A stretch of 64,000 nt of DNA, taken from the NCBI GenBank assembly GCA_038203615.1, contig JBBRDU010000002.1, positions 1 through 64,000 on the forward strand. The letters run 5' to 3'. The notes beneath the pieces are model-generated. The model was given only the letters and a program-made list of their open reading frames with translations. It had not been told where the DNA came from and did not search any database. Within the stretch, counting starts at the first letter, position 1. Each line of letters begins with the position of its first letter. Shown here in pieces: positions 8,783 through 17,016 of the stretch. The position numbers and the translations under genes are program-made. This DNA comes from JBBRDU01 sp038203615 (GTDB taxonomy: Bacteria; Verrucomicrobiota; Verrucomicrobiia; Chthoniobacterales; UBA10450).

Positions 8783-9872
8783 GGGCGTGGACGAGTCTCT
8801 CTTGCTGAATGTGTTTGCCTTCGTTTTAGGAACGGCCATCGGGTCGTTTCTCAACGTTTGCATTTATCGCCTGCCGCTTGATCTCTCGATCAATCAGCCG
8901 AAGCGATCTTTCTGTCCGTCCTGCAAGAAGCCGATTCCCTGGCATCAGAACATCCCACTGATCAGCTGGCTGATCCTGCGTGGACGTTGCGCTCATTGCG
9001 GGAACAGGATCGCCTTCCGCTATTTCGGAGTGGAACTGCTGACGGGGCTTCTCTTCCTCTGTGTCTGGCTCGCGTTCCCGCCAGCCATGGCCCTGGCTTA
9101 CTGGATTTTCGTGGCGCTAGTCCTCGTGGCCACTTTCATCGATTTCGAGCACTTCATTATTCCCGATCAAATCACGATCGGAGGAACCGTGGCGGGTGTG
9201 CTGGCCAGCCTGGCCGTGCCGGAGTTGATGAATGTCGATTCGCGGGTGGCAGCCGTGATCCGTTCGGTCCTGGCCGCCGCGCTCGGTTATCTCACTCTCT
9301 GGATGGTGCTGGAGGCGGGCAAGGTTGCGTTTGGTCGCAAACGCATTCGGCTCGACGCGCCCACCCCGTTTCTCTGGAAACGGCAGGGGGACGATGCCGA
9401 TTTTACGGTGGGAGACGAACGGAGCCTTTGGAGCGAGTATTTTGCGCGGGAAACGGACCGGCTTCTCCTTTATTGCCAGGAAGCAAAAGTCGATCACCGC
9501 GTGTTCGGCGATGTCACCCTGGAGTTTCACTACAGCCGCGTGGCCGTGTCCGGCCAGGAGTATGTGCTCGATACGGTGGACGAGATTGCGGGCGTCGTGC
9601 GCGAACTGCAAATCCCGCGCGAAGCGATGGGGCGGGGCGATCTGAAATTTCTCGCGGCGATTGGCGCCTTTCTCGGGTGGCGGGCGGTCTTGTTCAGTAT
9701 TTTTGCGGGATCGGTGGTGGGTTCCCTGGTGGGCCTGTTCACTCTGATCCTGGGCAAGCGTGTCTGGTCGGCCAAACTTCCCTTCGGCCCTTATCTCGCG
9801 TTGGGTGCCTTGACGTGGATGTTTTTTGGCCCGGCGCTCGTCCGCTGGTACGTCACCCTTGTCACTCCATAG
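8757..9872 (+). CDS. Type IV prepilin peptidase (A24 family) with a large insertion
   Basis: A 371-residue membrane aspartyl protease/methylase that processes type IV pilin or type II secretion pseudopilin leaders. The N-terminal domain has AIGSFLNVCIYRLP and the zinc-type cysteines Cys53/56 and Cys78/81. The catalytic aspartates are Asp129 (FIDFEHFIIPD) and Asp295 (GRGDLKF, the GxGDxK motif). Between them, residues about 197-288 form a soluble insertion not seen in standard A24 enzymes (usual length 250-290 aa). The GTG start overlaps tatC by 26 bases; GTG 8787, just after the tatC stop, is equally plausible. Confidence 0.88.
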   Translation: MPSAPRVVKGVDESLLLNVFAFVLGTAIGSFLNVCIYRLPLDLSINQPKRSFCPSCKKPIPWHQNIPLISWLILRGRCAHCGNRIAFRYFGVELLTGLLFLCVWLAFPPAMALAYWIFVALVLVATFIDFEHFIIPDQITIGGTVAGVLASLAVPELMNVDSRVAAVIRSVLAAALGYLTLWMVLEAGKVAFGRKRIRLDAPTPFLWKRQGDDADFTVGDERSLWSEYFARETDRLLLYCQEAKVDHRVFGDVTLEFHYSRVAVSGQEYVLDTVDEIAGVVRELQIPREAMGRGDLKFLAAIGAFLGWRAVLFSIFAGSVVGSLVGLFTLILGKRVWSAKLPFGPYLALGALTWMFFGPALVRWYVTLVTP

Positions 9873-9918
9873 GAAAGGTGAAGCGGCAGCGGACCATTGC
9901 TCTCGCGGTTTTAACGCC

Positions 9919-10824
9919 TTATCGAAAGACCGGGGTAAAGGCGAACCACTGCGGCCAATAGTTCGCGATGGTTTCCTCAAGAACGCGCGACCATGCCGCC
10001 ATCGCGGCTGCGACCGTTTCGTCCCGAGATTCGTTCGTTCGCGCAGAGGAGATGGGTGGGAGGGCCAAGATTTTGTAGTGGTGATAACCCGCGCGAACGA
10101 TGAAAAGCGGATAAATGGGGACCTGCGCCACGACCGCGAGCACGAATGGCCCGGTTGGGAGCGAAATGTGCTGCCCAAAAAGCATGACCGGCGCTTGCGC
10201 GACCTCGCCGATAGCGCGGTCGCCTTGAATGGAAATAATTTCACCCTGGCGGAGGGCGTTCAGCAGATCAAAAGAAAGCAGATTTCCTTCGGTGTTGTCT
10301 TGAACCTTGACCGCGCCAGCGCTCGATTGCTCCAAGGCGCGACCGAGATGCCGGGCGCTCATGGCGTCGGGCTCGGGTGCGCGCACGATCCTTAGTTCGC
10401 GCCGGAATTTCTCCGCGAAGATGGCCGTTCCGAGATCATAGTTTCCGAGATGCGCAGTGAGGACGACGCCTCCTTTGGCGATGGCGAGTTCGTTGAGGTA
10501 TTGTTCGCCCACAAGCTCATAGTGGAGCGCCGGCTTACGCAGCCGGTACATGGCGGAGTCGGTTAAAGCCCAGCCAAAGTTCCGGAAGATTCGAAAGACG
10601 CGAAAGTAATTTATGAGCCTCGAGGAGCCGGGCAAAATGATGCCGAGGTGATGGACGACTGTTTTGCGTGCGGGTGCGGCGAAGAAGAAAAAAATGGCTG
10701 CGGCCAGAAAGATCAGAGGTGGTTGGAAGACTTCCGGAACGTGGAGCACCACCCAGTCGATGCAGCGCCGCCAAAAGATGCCATGCACGGCGAATGGGCT
10801 GGAAGAGAGATGGGCGGCGTCCAT
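9919..10824 (-). CDS. Lysophospholipid / lipid A-type acyltransferase (LpxL/HtrB family)
   Basis: About 301 residues if started at ATG 10824 (an upstream start at 10878 is possible). The protein has an N-terminal hydrophobic region, FRNFGWALTDSAMYR, the acyltransferase motif AHLGNYDLG (HX4D), and a later QGDRAIG and SLPTGPFVLA segment as in late lipid A acyltransferases. Members acylate lipid A precursors or related lipids at the inner membrane using acyl-ACP. The exact acceptor is inferred. It is convergent with the prepilin peptidase gene and divergent from nagA. Confidence 0.82.
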   Translation of the reverse strand: MDAAHLSSSPFAVHGIFWRRCIDWVVLHVPEVFQPPLIFLAAAIFFFFAAPARKTVVHHLGIILPGSSRLINYFRVFRIFRNFGWALTDSAMYRLRKPALHYELVGEQYLNELAIAKGGVVLTAHLGNYDLGTAIFAEKFRRELRIVRAPEPDAMSARHLGRALEQSSAGAVKVQDNTEGNLLSFDLLNALRQGEIISIQGDRAIGEVAQAPVMLFGQHISLPTGPFVLAVVAQVPIYPLFIVRAGYHHYKILALPPISSARTNESRDETVAAAMAAWSRVLEETIANYWPQWFAFTPVFR

Positions 10825-11020
10825 GGGTGGCGAAAGAGAGAACCTCCCTTGGGAGCGAAACGCAATCAGTTCCGGCAAGAATTCAATTCAGACAGGTTGA
10901 GAGTCGGGATCATCCGTCCAGTGGCCAGACCTCAGAGGGACAAGGTTTTGCGCCGCGAGCAGCTGCGAAACTTCTCGCGAATTGTGCCGGCTCGGCGGAG
11001 TTTCGCTCCACGGGCAACTG

Positions 11021-12169
11021 ATGATCCTTACGAATTTGCGCGCTGTTTTATCGGATGGGATCCGCGATGGACTGGAGATCGTGGTCCAAAATGGCGTGAT
11101 CACGGGGATTCGAGAACCGACCCGGGGCGATGGAAGGGAGAGGCTGGACCTCCGTGGAAACTACCTGGCGCCCGGATTCATCGATCTTCATGTCCATGGC
11201 GCGATGGGACGCGACACCATGGAAGCGTCAGCCGAGGCGTTTCGGGCGATCTGTGAATTTCATGCGACCGGCGGCACGACCTCGCTCCTCCTGACGACGG
11301 CGACGGCGCCGCTCGACGACATTCAGGCGGTCGTGGGAGCGGTCCCGGTGTGCCAGTCGGAGATGCCGCAAATCGCGGGTGTGCACATGGAGGGACCATT
11401 CATCTCTCGGGCCAGGCCCGGTGCGCAACGCGCCGAGTTTATCCGAAATCCGGAGGCGAAACTGGTGGCGCGACTGCTGGAACAGTCGGGAATAATCCGG
11501 CGCGTCACGTTGGCGCCGGAGTTGGAGGGAGCGCTCGAGGCGATCGCATCCTTCTCCTCGCGCGGGGTGAGCGTCAGCGGAGGGCACACGGACGCCTGGG
11601 ACGAACAGGCGCGAGCCGGCTTCGAGCACGGGATGCGCAGCGCCACCCACACATTTAATTGCATGTCGTCGGCGCGACGGCGCGGCATTCATCGCGTGGC
11701 CGGCATGCTTGAGTTCGCCCTGAGCGAGCCAGGGATGGGCTGCGAGCTCATCGCCGATGGACATCACGTCGCTACGACGCTGATGAAGATGCTGTATCGA
11801 GCCAAGAGGGCCGCGGGTATTTGTCTCGTAACCGATGCCACGGCGGGGGCCGGTCTGGCGGAGGAATCCCGCTTTCAATTGGCCGGACGAGATTGTGTGG
11901 TGCGCCAGGGCGCCTGTCTCCTGGAAGATGGCTCTGCTTTGGCCGGCAGCGCGTCGCGCATGATCGATCTGGTTCGGGTCATGGTCCGTGACGTGGGGGT
12001 ACCGCTGCATGAAGCGGTGGCCATGGCGAGCGAAAGTCCGGCGCGTTCCATTGGACTGGAAAACAAGGGACGTCTCGCGATCGGCGCGGCCGCAGATTTT
12101 GTGGTGATTTCGCCCGAGCTGGAAGTGCAGCGGACTTTTGTGGACGGGAAAGAAATCTTTAGTCTGTAG
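11021..12169 (+). CDS. nagA: N-acetylglucosamine-6-phosphate deacetylase
   Basis: 382 residues from ATG 11021. An amidohydrolase-superfamily TIM barrel: metal-binding HVHG (GFIDLHVHGAMG), GVHMEGPFIS with the bridging Glu, VSGGHTDA, the ATHTFNCMSS segment, and the catalytic Asp in LVTDATAGAG. It converts GlcNAc-6-phosphate to glucosamine-6-phosphate and acetate in amino-sugar catabolism and peptidoglycan recycling. The murQ fusion at 40364-42121 would make its substrate. No nagB is in the window. An upstream in-frame TTG/GTG start is less likely because homology begins at MILTNLRAVL. Confidence 0.92.
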   Translation: MILTNLRAVLSDGIRDGLEIVVQNGVITGIREPTRGDGRERLDLRGNYLAPGFIDLHVHGAMGRDTMEASAEAFRAICEFHATGGTTSLLLTTATAPLDDIQAVVGAVPVCQSEMPQIAGVHMEGPFISRARPGAQRAEFIRNPEAKLVARLLEQSGIIRRVTLAPELEGALEAIASFSSRGVSVSGGHTDAWDEQARAGFEHGMRSATHTFNCMSSARRRGIHRVAGMLEFALSEPGMGCELIADGHHVATTLMKMLYRAKRAAGICLVTDATAGAGLAEESRFQLAGRDCVVRQGACLLEDGSALAGSASRMIDLVRVMVRDVGVPLHEAVAMASESPARSIGLENKGRLAIGAAADFVVISPELEVQRTFVDGKEIFSL

Positions 12170-12320
12170 GGGAAGCTGCCAGCTTCCCTCGGGAAGGCAA
12201 CGCCTTCCCCTACCGTTGCTTTGACTCCTGTTGCCACGCGCTCTGCCTGCCACGCCACAGCAGCGCGACGGCGGGTTGCCGTGTTGATTCGAAGACGCCT
12301 CGACAGAGCGGGGCGGCTAC
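12167..12320 (+). repeat. Composite palindromic repeat (B hairpins + C module), forward copy
   Basis: The repeat follows the nagA stop. Two perfect hairpins come first: gggaagct/agcttccc (12170-12177 with 12181-12188) and gggaaggc/gccttccc (12191-12198 with 12202-12209), each an 8-bp stem with a 3-nt loop. A C module follows at about 12230-12320, containing gctctgcctgccacgcca and a gacgcctcgacagagcgg tail. The whole block recurs in inverted orientation at 15631-15790. It is REP/BIME-like; no T-run, so not a typical terminator. Confidence 0.7.
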
Positions 12321-13393
12321 AGTTCCATCAGGAAATCGGCGATTTCAAGCGAAGCGCGGGGCCGACTGAGCTGGGCGATTTGGGCGGCCCACTCGTGCCA
12401 GAGCATGGCTTCATCGCGGAAGAGCCGTTCGACTTGTTCGGCGATCTCTGCCGGTCCGCGCGCGATGGCTCCGGAGTTCGTTTCTACGAGGAGCTGGGCA
12501 TTGCCTTCTTCCTGCCCCGAAACGATGTGATTAATAATCATGGGACACCCGGCGGCCACGGCTTCCTGAACCGTTGCGCCTCCGGCTTTGCCGATGAGCA
12601 GATGGCTTTGGCAGAGCAGCTCCGGCAAACGATCAGTCCAGCCGATTACGTTTACCTTGCCGTCGCGGGCAACGTGCTCGATCGATCGCCGGAGTTTTTC
12701 GTCGCGGCCCACCGTGACCGTCAGGTCCACGTTGAGTTGGCTGAGTCGTTGTGTGATTTCAGAGGCGCGCCGGGTTCCGGCGTTGATCATATATAAAACG
12801 CGCGGACGCTCCGTGGCGGAGGGCGGACGGCGGCGGGGAAGATCGGCGAATCTCGGGTTCACGGGAAATCCGAAGGTCCTGATCTTTGTCGGATCGATCC
12901 CGGCGGTTCGGATGGGGAGCGCGCTTCGTTCATTCGGGACCAGAAACGCATCGGCCGTGCAGTGGTACCAGATGGCGTTCACGGTAATTGAATCGGTCAC
13001 GACAACCACGCTGCGACAGGTACGATTCGGCCGCACCTGCTGAAGCAGGTAGGGATAGGCGGGAAAGACGGAGACAACGATATCCGGCTGCAACCGGTCG
13101 AGGATGTTGGCGAAACGCTTCTTCAAAGGGGTGAACCAGCGAAAGTCGCGATCGAAGTCCGTTTTTCGATCGAGCCACCGGTAAACGACTCCCCAGGAGC
13201 GTGGCCAGTGGTTGATGAGCGCGAGATAGCCTTTGCGCACGCATTCATTCAAGCCGCCATAGGTTTCGGCAAAGAGATCGTGACACTCTACCTGTGTGCC
13301 AGGAGCCTGGCGGGCCAACCCGGCTTCGATCCCGCGCGCCGCGCTGTTATGACCTTCGCCATAGCCGGCCGTAAGAATCAGGATTTTCTTCAC
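12317..13393 (-). CDS. MGDG synthase / UgtP-like glycosyltransferase (GT28 family)
   Basis: A 358-residue protein. The N-terminal KILILTAGYGEGHNSAA (glycine-rich loop plus GHN) is typical of monogalactosyl-/diacylglycerol glucosyltransferases, followed by DIVVSVFPAY and VVVVTDS. The C-terminal half has the MurG-like nucleotide-sugar segment LIGKAGGATVQEAVAAGCPMI and a QEEGNAQLL acidic patch. The likely role is adding a sugar to diacylglycerol on the inner membrane; which sugar cannot be read from sequence. The next gene is divergent. The gene overlaps the end of the upstream composite repeat by a few bases. Confidence 0.82.
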   Translation of the reverse strand: MKKILILTAGYGEGHNSAARGIEAGLARQAPGTQVECHDLFAETYGGLNECVRKGYLALINHWPRSWGVVYRWLDRKTDFDRDFRWFTPLKKRFANILDRLQPDIVVSVFPAYPYLLQQVRPNRTCRSVVVVTDSITVNAIWYHCTADAFLVPNERSALPIRTAGIDPTKIRTFGFPVNPRFADLPRRRPPSATERPRVLYMINAGTRRASEITQRLSQLNVDLTVTVGRDEKLRRSIEHVARDGKVNVIGWTDRLPELLCQSHLLIGKAGGATVQEAVAAGCPMIINHIVSGQEEGNAQLLVETNSGAIARGPAEIAEQVERLFRDEAMLWHEWAAQIAQLSRPRASLEIADFLMEL

Positions 13394-13470
13394 TTCGTTA
13401 GGTCAGGGTGGGCGGTGCGGAGAGGCCGATCTTAATGGATATTTTGGTTCGGCAAAGTAAAGTCTGCACG

Positions 13471-14358
13471 ATGAAAGGGGTGCGCTTGGTTTGGCGAGTG
13501 ATCCGGCGGCTGGTCTGGGAGACAGCCATGGACAACACCACCGGTCTCTCCGCGCAGATGGCTTACCTCCTCCTGGTTGCTCTCGCGCCTGGTCTTCTTT
13601 TTCTCTGGCATCTTCTCGGGCTTTTCGGGACTGACCCGGCCAAATTGCACAAGATTTTTCTGGTTTTGAAGGGGTTCATGCCACCCGATGCGAAGGTGCA
13701 GGACATTCTCGATTCGGCCGTGGCCAGCGTGGTGGTGACAGGGCCCAGCGGGATGCTGGCGAATGCGGGCATTATTCTCGGCATCTATTTTGGCACGGTT
13801 TTTATCGCGACCATCTCGCGGGCGCTGAGTCATACCCACGGCGTGCAGGAAGACCGGAACTGGTGGTCGAAATACATCATCTCCTTTTTTCTTTTGTTCT
13901 GGTTCGGGATCGCACTCTTTGTCTGCTTTAGCGTGGTCGTGTTCGGCGAAACGCTCGCCGGGATGGCGGAGGTGAATTTTCAGCTGGCCATTCCGCTGCA
14001 GGAATGGGTGGCCGCCTTGAATCTCCCATTTACGGCGGTGGCCCTGGTGGCCCTGGCTTTGGCCCTCTATCTCCTGACCCCGGAAAATTATCTGACCATT
14101 CGACAGGCTTTGCCCGGTGCGATCTTTTTTTCTCTCGGGTGGATTATTGTGACGAAACTCTTCCAAGTCTATGTGGCGCGCTATGATCGCTACAATCCGA
14201 CTTACCTGGCCCTCGCTTCCATCGTGGTGCTGCTGACCTGGATGTATCTGACCTGCTTTCTCCTGCTGCTGGGAGGGAAGCTGAATGCGATTTTGCGGCG
14301 CGATCGGGCCCGCCGTTCGTTGCCGGAAGAATCGCGCGACGCCGTGCAGCCTGCTTGA
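13471..14358 (+). CDS. YihY/BrkB family inner-membrane protein
   Basis: About 295 residues from ATG 13471 (ATG 13435 is an alternative). Six hydrophobic segments are arranged as in the YihY/virulence factor BrkB family, with the N-terminal DNTTGLSAQMAYLLLVALAPGLLFL and C-terminal YNPTYLALASIVVLLTWMYLTC segments that mark the family. The old RNase BN assignment of this family is wrong; function is unknown. The following amidase gene begins at the stop codon (TTG overlap at 14355), suggesting translational coupling and a possible cell-envelope role. Confidence 0.85.
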   Translation: MKGVRLVWRVIRRLVWETAMDNTTGLSAQMAYLLLVALAPGLLFLWHLLGLFGTDPAKLHKIFLVLKGFMPPDAKVQDILDSAVASVVVTGPSGMLANAGIILGIYFGTVFIATISRALSHTHGVQEDRNWWSKYIISFFLLFWFGIALFVCFSVVVFGETLAGMAEVNFQLAIPLQEWVAALNLPFTAVALVALALALYLLTPENYLTIRQALPGAIFFSLGWIIVTKLFQVYVARYDRYNPTYLALASIVVLLTWMYLTCFLLLLGGKLNAILRRDRARRSLPEESRDAVQPA

Positions 14359-15608
14359 ACGCGCGGATGGGTCTGATACGGTCCGCAGCAGTGGCGCGCA
14401 TCTCGACCGGTTGGATTACTGCAATTGTGCTGAGTGCACTTGTCGTTACCCTTGTGCGCGCGCAGGTCAGCGACGAAGAGAAACGCAAGCGGGCCGAGTT
14501 TCTCCAGACCCGGCAGGAGCAGAGCGATTCCGCTGACTCGGCCGAAGAGTCGCCGACGCCAAGGCCGAAGAAAGCCAAGCCCAAGCCGACGAAGAGTCCA
14601 TCTTCGACACCGCACAAGTCTCCCACGCCGAAGACGAAGAAGAAGAAAAAGCCGGTGACGGAGGACGAGGACTCCACTCCGAGAAAGAAGGAATCGGCCA
14701 CACCCGAAGAAGAATCGTCCCGCTCAAACGAGGAGAAGGCGACGCCGAAACGAAAGAAGAAGGGGAGGGACAAAGAAGCGACGCCTTCCAAGAAGAAGGG
14801 AACAGCGAAAGCGACGCCGAGGAGGGATGAAGAATCCGCGGAGGAAGAGGCCAGGCCCGCGCCCAGACCCTCTGAGACACCGAGGGCGCGAGCGACTGCT
14901 CCGTTGCCACGGGCAGTAGCCGTTCCGACAGCCACTCCCCCGTCCGCGGGCCTGGTCACCCGCCCTGCCGATGCGACTACGGAAGAGCCGGCGGAGTTGA
15001 CTATCGAGAAGACTGGCTCCGAAAAGCGCCCGGGCTTTTGGTACCGCTTTTTCCACGGGAGCGAGGGCGGCAAAGGAAGCGGGAGCGGAGCCGGCTACCG
15101 TTACCTGACGCGGACGGTGCGGGCGGAGATTGATCGCGCGCCGGCGGATCGTCGAAGTCCGCAATGGCAATTCGTGGTGGTGCACAACAGCGGCACGCGC
15201 CAGGGCAACGCGCGCGTCTTCGATTATTACCACCGGCACGTTCGTCACATGCAGAACGGCCTGGCCTATCATTTCGTCATCGGCAACGGGACATCGACGG
15301 GTAACGGCCAGATCGAAGTGGGCGACCGCTGGCGCCGGCAGATTAACGGAGGCCATGTGCATAGCGACAACCTGAACAATATCGCGCTCGGGATTTGCCT
15401 GGTCGGCGACTTCAACCACAGCCAGCCGACGCCAGCCCAGCTGCAATCGTGCGAAGAACTGATTCGTTACCTGCGGCAGCGCTGCGGGAAGATTGGCAAT
15501 CACTACATGCTGGTCAAACCCCACCGGGAGATGAATCCGCCGCGCTGGGCGACCGATTGTCCGGGCGACGCTTTTCCCTACTCCTGGTTCCGGCGGTTCC
15601 AAGAGTGA
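14355..15608 (+). CDS. N-acetylmuramoyl-L-alanine amidase (PGRP/amidase_2 type) with long charged linker
   Basis: A 417-residue protein (413 from ATG 14367). A membrane segment or signal at about residues 18-36 is followed by a low-complexity Lys/Pro/Ser/Thr/Glu linker (about 45-215), then a zinc amidase domain (about 245-415). Zinc-site residues are visible in VVVHNSGT, GGHVHSDNLNN and TDCPGDAF, with a KPHRE segment. It should cleave the bond between MurNAc and the stem peptide. The repetitive linker could span or bind peptidoglycan. It is coupled to the YihY gene; composite repeats follow downstream. Confidence 0.85.
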   Translation: MNARMGLIRSAAVARISTGWITAIVLSALVVTLVRAQVSDEEKRKRAEFLQTRQEQSDSADSAEESPTPRPKKAKPKPTKSPSSTPHKSPTPKTKKKKKPVTEDEDSTPRKKESATPEEESSRSNEEKATPKRKKKGRDKEATPSKKKGTAKATPRRDEESAEEEARPAPRPSETPRARATAPLPRAVAVPTATPPSAGLVTRPADATTEEPAELTIEKTGSEKRPGFWYRFFHGSEGGKGSGSGAGYRYLTRTVRAEIDRAPADRRSPQWQFVVVHNSGTRQGNARVFDYYHRHVRHMQNGLAYHFVIGNGTSTGNGQIEVGDRWRRQINGGHVHSDNLNNIALGICLVGDFNHSQPTPAQLQSCEELIRYLRQRCGKIGNHYMLVKPHREMNPPRWATDCPGDAFPYSWFRRFQE

Positions 15609-15630
15609 CGTGAGGGAAAGCTCTCCGTCT

Positions 15631-15790
15631 TCCTCCAAGACGCCCCGACCCGCCGCCGCGACGCTCTGGCGTGGCAGGCAGAGCCGGGCAGCTACAGCGC
15701 GTGCTCCCCTTTGTCGTCACGGCGCTTTGCCGCCCCTTATCTGCAGGGGAAGGCGCTGCCTTCCCTGGGAAGCTAACGGCTTCCCCTACA
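15631..15790 (-). repeat. Composite palindromic repeat (C module + B hairpins), inverted copy
   Basis: This is the inverted counterpart of 12167-12320. C-module sequence (ggcgtggcaggcagagc) comes first, then two hairpins: gggaaggc/gccttccc (15747-15754 with 15758-15765) and gggaagc/gcttccc (15767-15773 with 15779-15785). An 18-base stretch (gctctgcctgccacgcca on the reverse strand) is identical between copies. The two copies bracket the glycosyltransferase, YihY and amidase genes. The rest of 15609-15870 holds no gene. Confidence 0.7.
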
Positions 15791-15870
15791 GGGGTGGTGA
15801 TGGGCGGGGGATAGTTCTACATTTGCGCACAGGCGCCGACGGCGCGGCGCTCTCCAGAGCGCGGCCAGGA

Positions 15871-17016
15871 TCAGTTGCGTTGCGCCACGATCAGATTGCT
15901 CTTATGGAAGTTCCACTGATAGCCGAACCCGACGGGAAAAGACGGCGGATTGCTTTTCTCGAACAATTCGTGGAGAGCCGGCTGAGAATGTTCCTTGAAT
16001 AATTCAATGGGCCCGACATAAGTGCCGAAAAGGCGCAGGTTCCATTTCGAGCGGTTGAAATCGCGCAGTGGAATTCCCGAGTCGTCCTGCACGATCAACT
16101 GGCTGTGATCGAGGATGAAGTTTCGGACTTTGGCGAATCCGTTTTCGAACATGAGATAAGAGGAGGATTTGAGGAAGCTGGAGCCGACGCCGAAGTGCTG
16201 GCAGAAATTCATGAAACCAGGATTGGCGCTGATGCCGCCGTCGGAGATGTCAGTTGTAAAATAGTACAAGGTTTGGGAATGACCGAACGCGCTATCGCGG
16301 TAGTTAATGCGAACGCCCGGCGTGCCGCCGGCTCCGGGCCGGCCCTCGTGCACGCCCCCACCGTGGTCTAACGAAATGAAGGTCACATCGGTGATATTCT
16401 TGCCGGCCCGGGCGAGGAAGACATAGAGGATGGGCAGGGTGCCGTTCAGGTTCTGCTGTTGCAGATCCACCTTCATATCCTTGGTGATGAAGTAACTAGT
16501 GGTGAGCGACGAATTCATGGCACTCTCCAGGTTGTGCAGCGCGCTCGAAAGATTATTCAGGTGCAGCGGATCAGGGGGCGGCCCCATCGATTCCTTGCCA
16601 CACATGATGTAGACCGACGCGCTCGGGAAGAACTGGTCAACATAAAGAAAATCCGGGCCGCTGAACATGTAGTAGGCGACCGGGATGGAGCCCCTCGATT
16701 CGGGCAGGTAGCTGCGTTGCCAGGTGCGGAGCTTCTCTAATTTCTGCGTGTTCAGCTTGGTAAACGCTTTCTCGAAAAAGGCGGAGTGTTCCTGCCAGGC
16801 CGGATCGTGCGTGAGTGGAGCGAGCGGCGAATTGGACGAGAGAGGCATTCCGGCCAGAAACCGAGCGGTATCGTTAGGCGGAGGCAGGGAAGGCTGAGGC
16901 GCCTGCTCCAGGGTTGTCTCGGAGGAGGGCGCACGATGCCGCGACCGTGCCGCGGCCGAGCCAGTAAGGGCGGACAAGGCGAGGGCAGTGATGAGCAATG
17001 GCGAAATGATTTTCAT
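15871..17016 (-). CDS. Secreted protein of unknown function
   Basis: A 381-residue protein with a clear Sec signal (about residues 1-23, ending SAAA-RS). The mature protein contains IPVAYYMFSGPDFLYVDQFFP (split here as AYYMFSGPDFLY and VDQFFP), a CGKESMG loop, and later FISLDHGGG and YYFTTDIS. I do not recognise a named family; the YMFSGPDF-type motif gives the impression of a conserved environmental-bacterial family. Its ATG overlaps the permease stop (ATGA at 17013-17016), so it is translated with the transporter and may act on or bind something it moves. Confidence 0.65.
   Translation of the reverse strand: MKIISPLLITALALSALTGSAAARSRHRAPSSETTLEQAPQPSLPPPNDTARFLAGMPLSSNSPLAPLTHDPAWQEHSAFFEKAFTKLNTQKLEKLRTWQRSYLPESRGSIPVAYYMFSGPDFLYVDQFFPSASVYIMCGKESMGPPPDPLHLNNLSSALHNLESAMNSSLTTSYFITKDMKVDLQQQNLNGTLPILYVFLARAGKNITDVTFISLDHGGGVHEGRPGAGGTPGVRINYRDSAFGHSQTLYYFTTDISDGGISANPGFMNFCQHFGVGSSFLKSSSYLMFENGFAKVRNFILDHSQLIVQDDSGIPLRDFNRSKWNLRLFGTYVGPIELFKEHSQPALHELFEKSNPPSFPVGFGYQWNFHKSNLIVAQRN

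Noticed and set aside
12170..12209. The B hairpins as an intrinsic terminator of nagA
   Set aside because: Stems are perfect but no T-run follows, and the same hairpins recur in a dispersed repeat.
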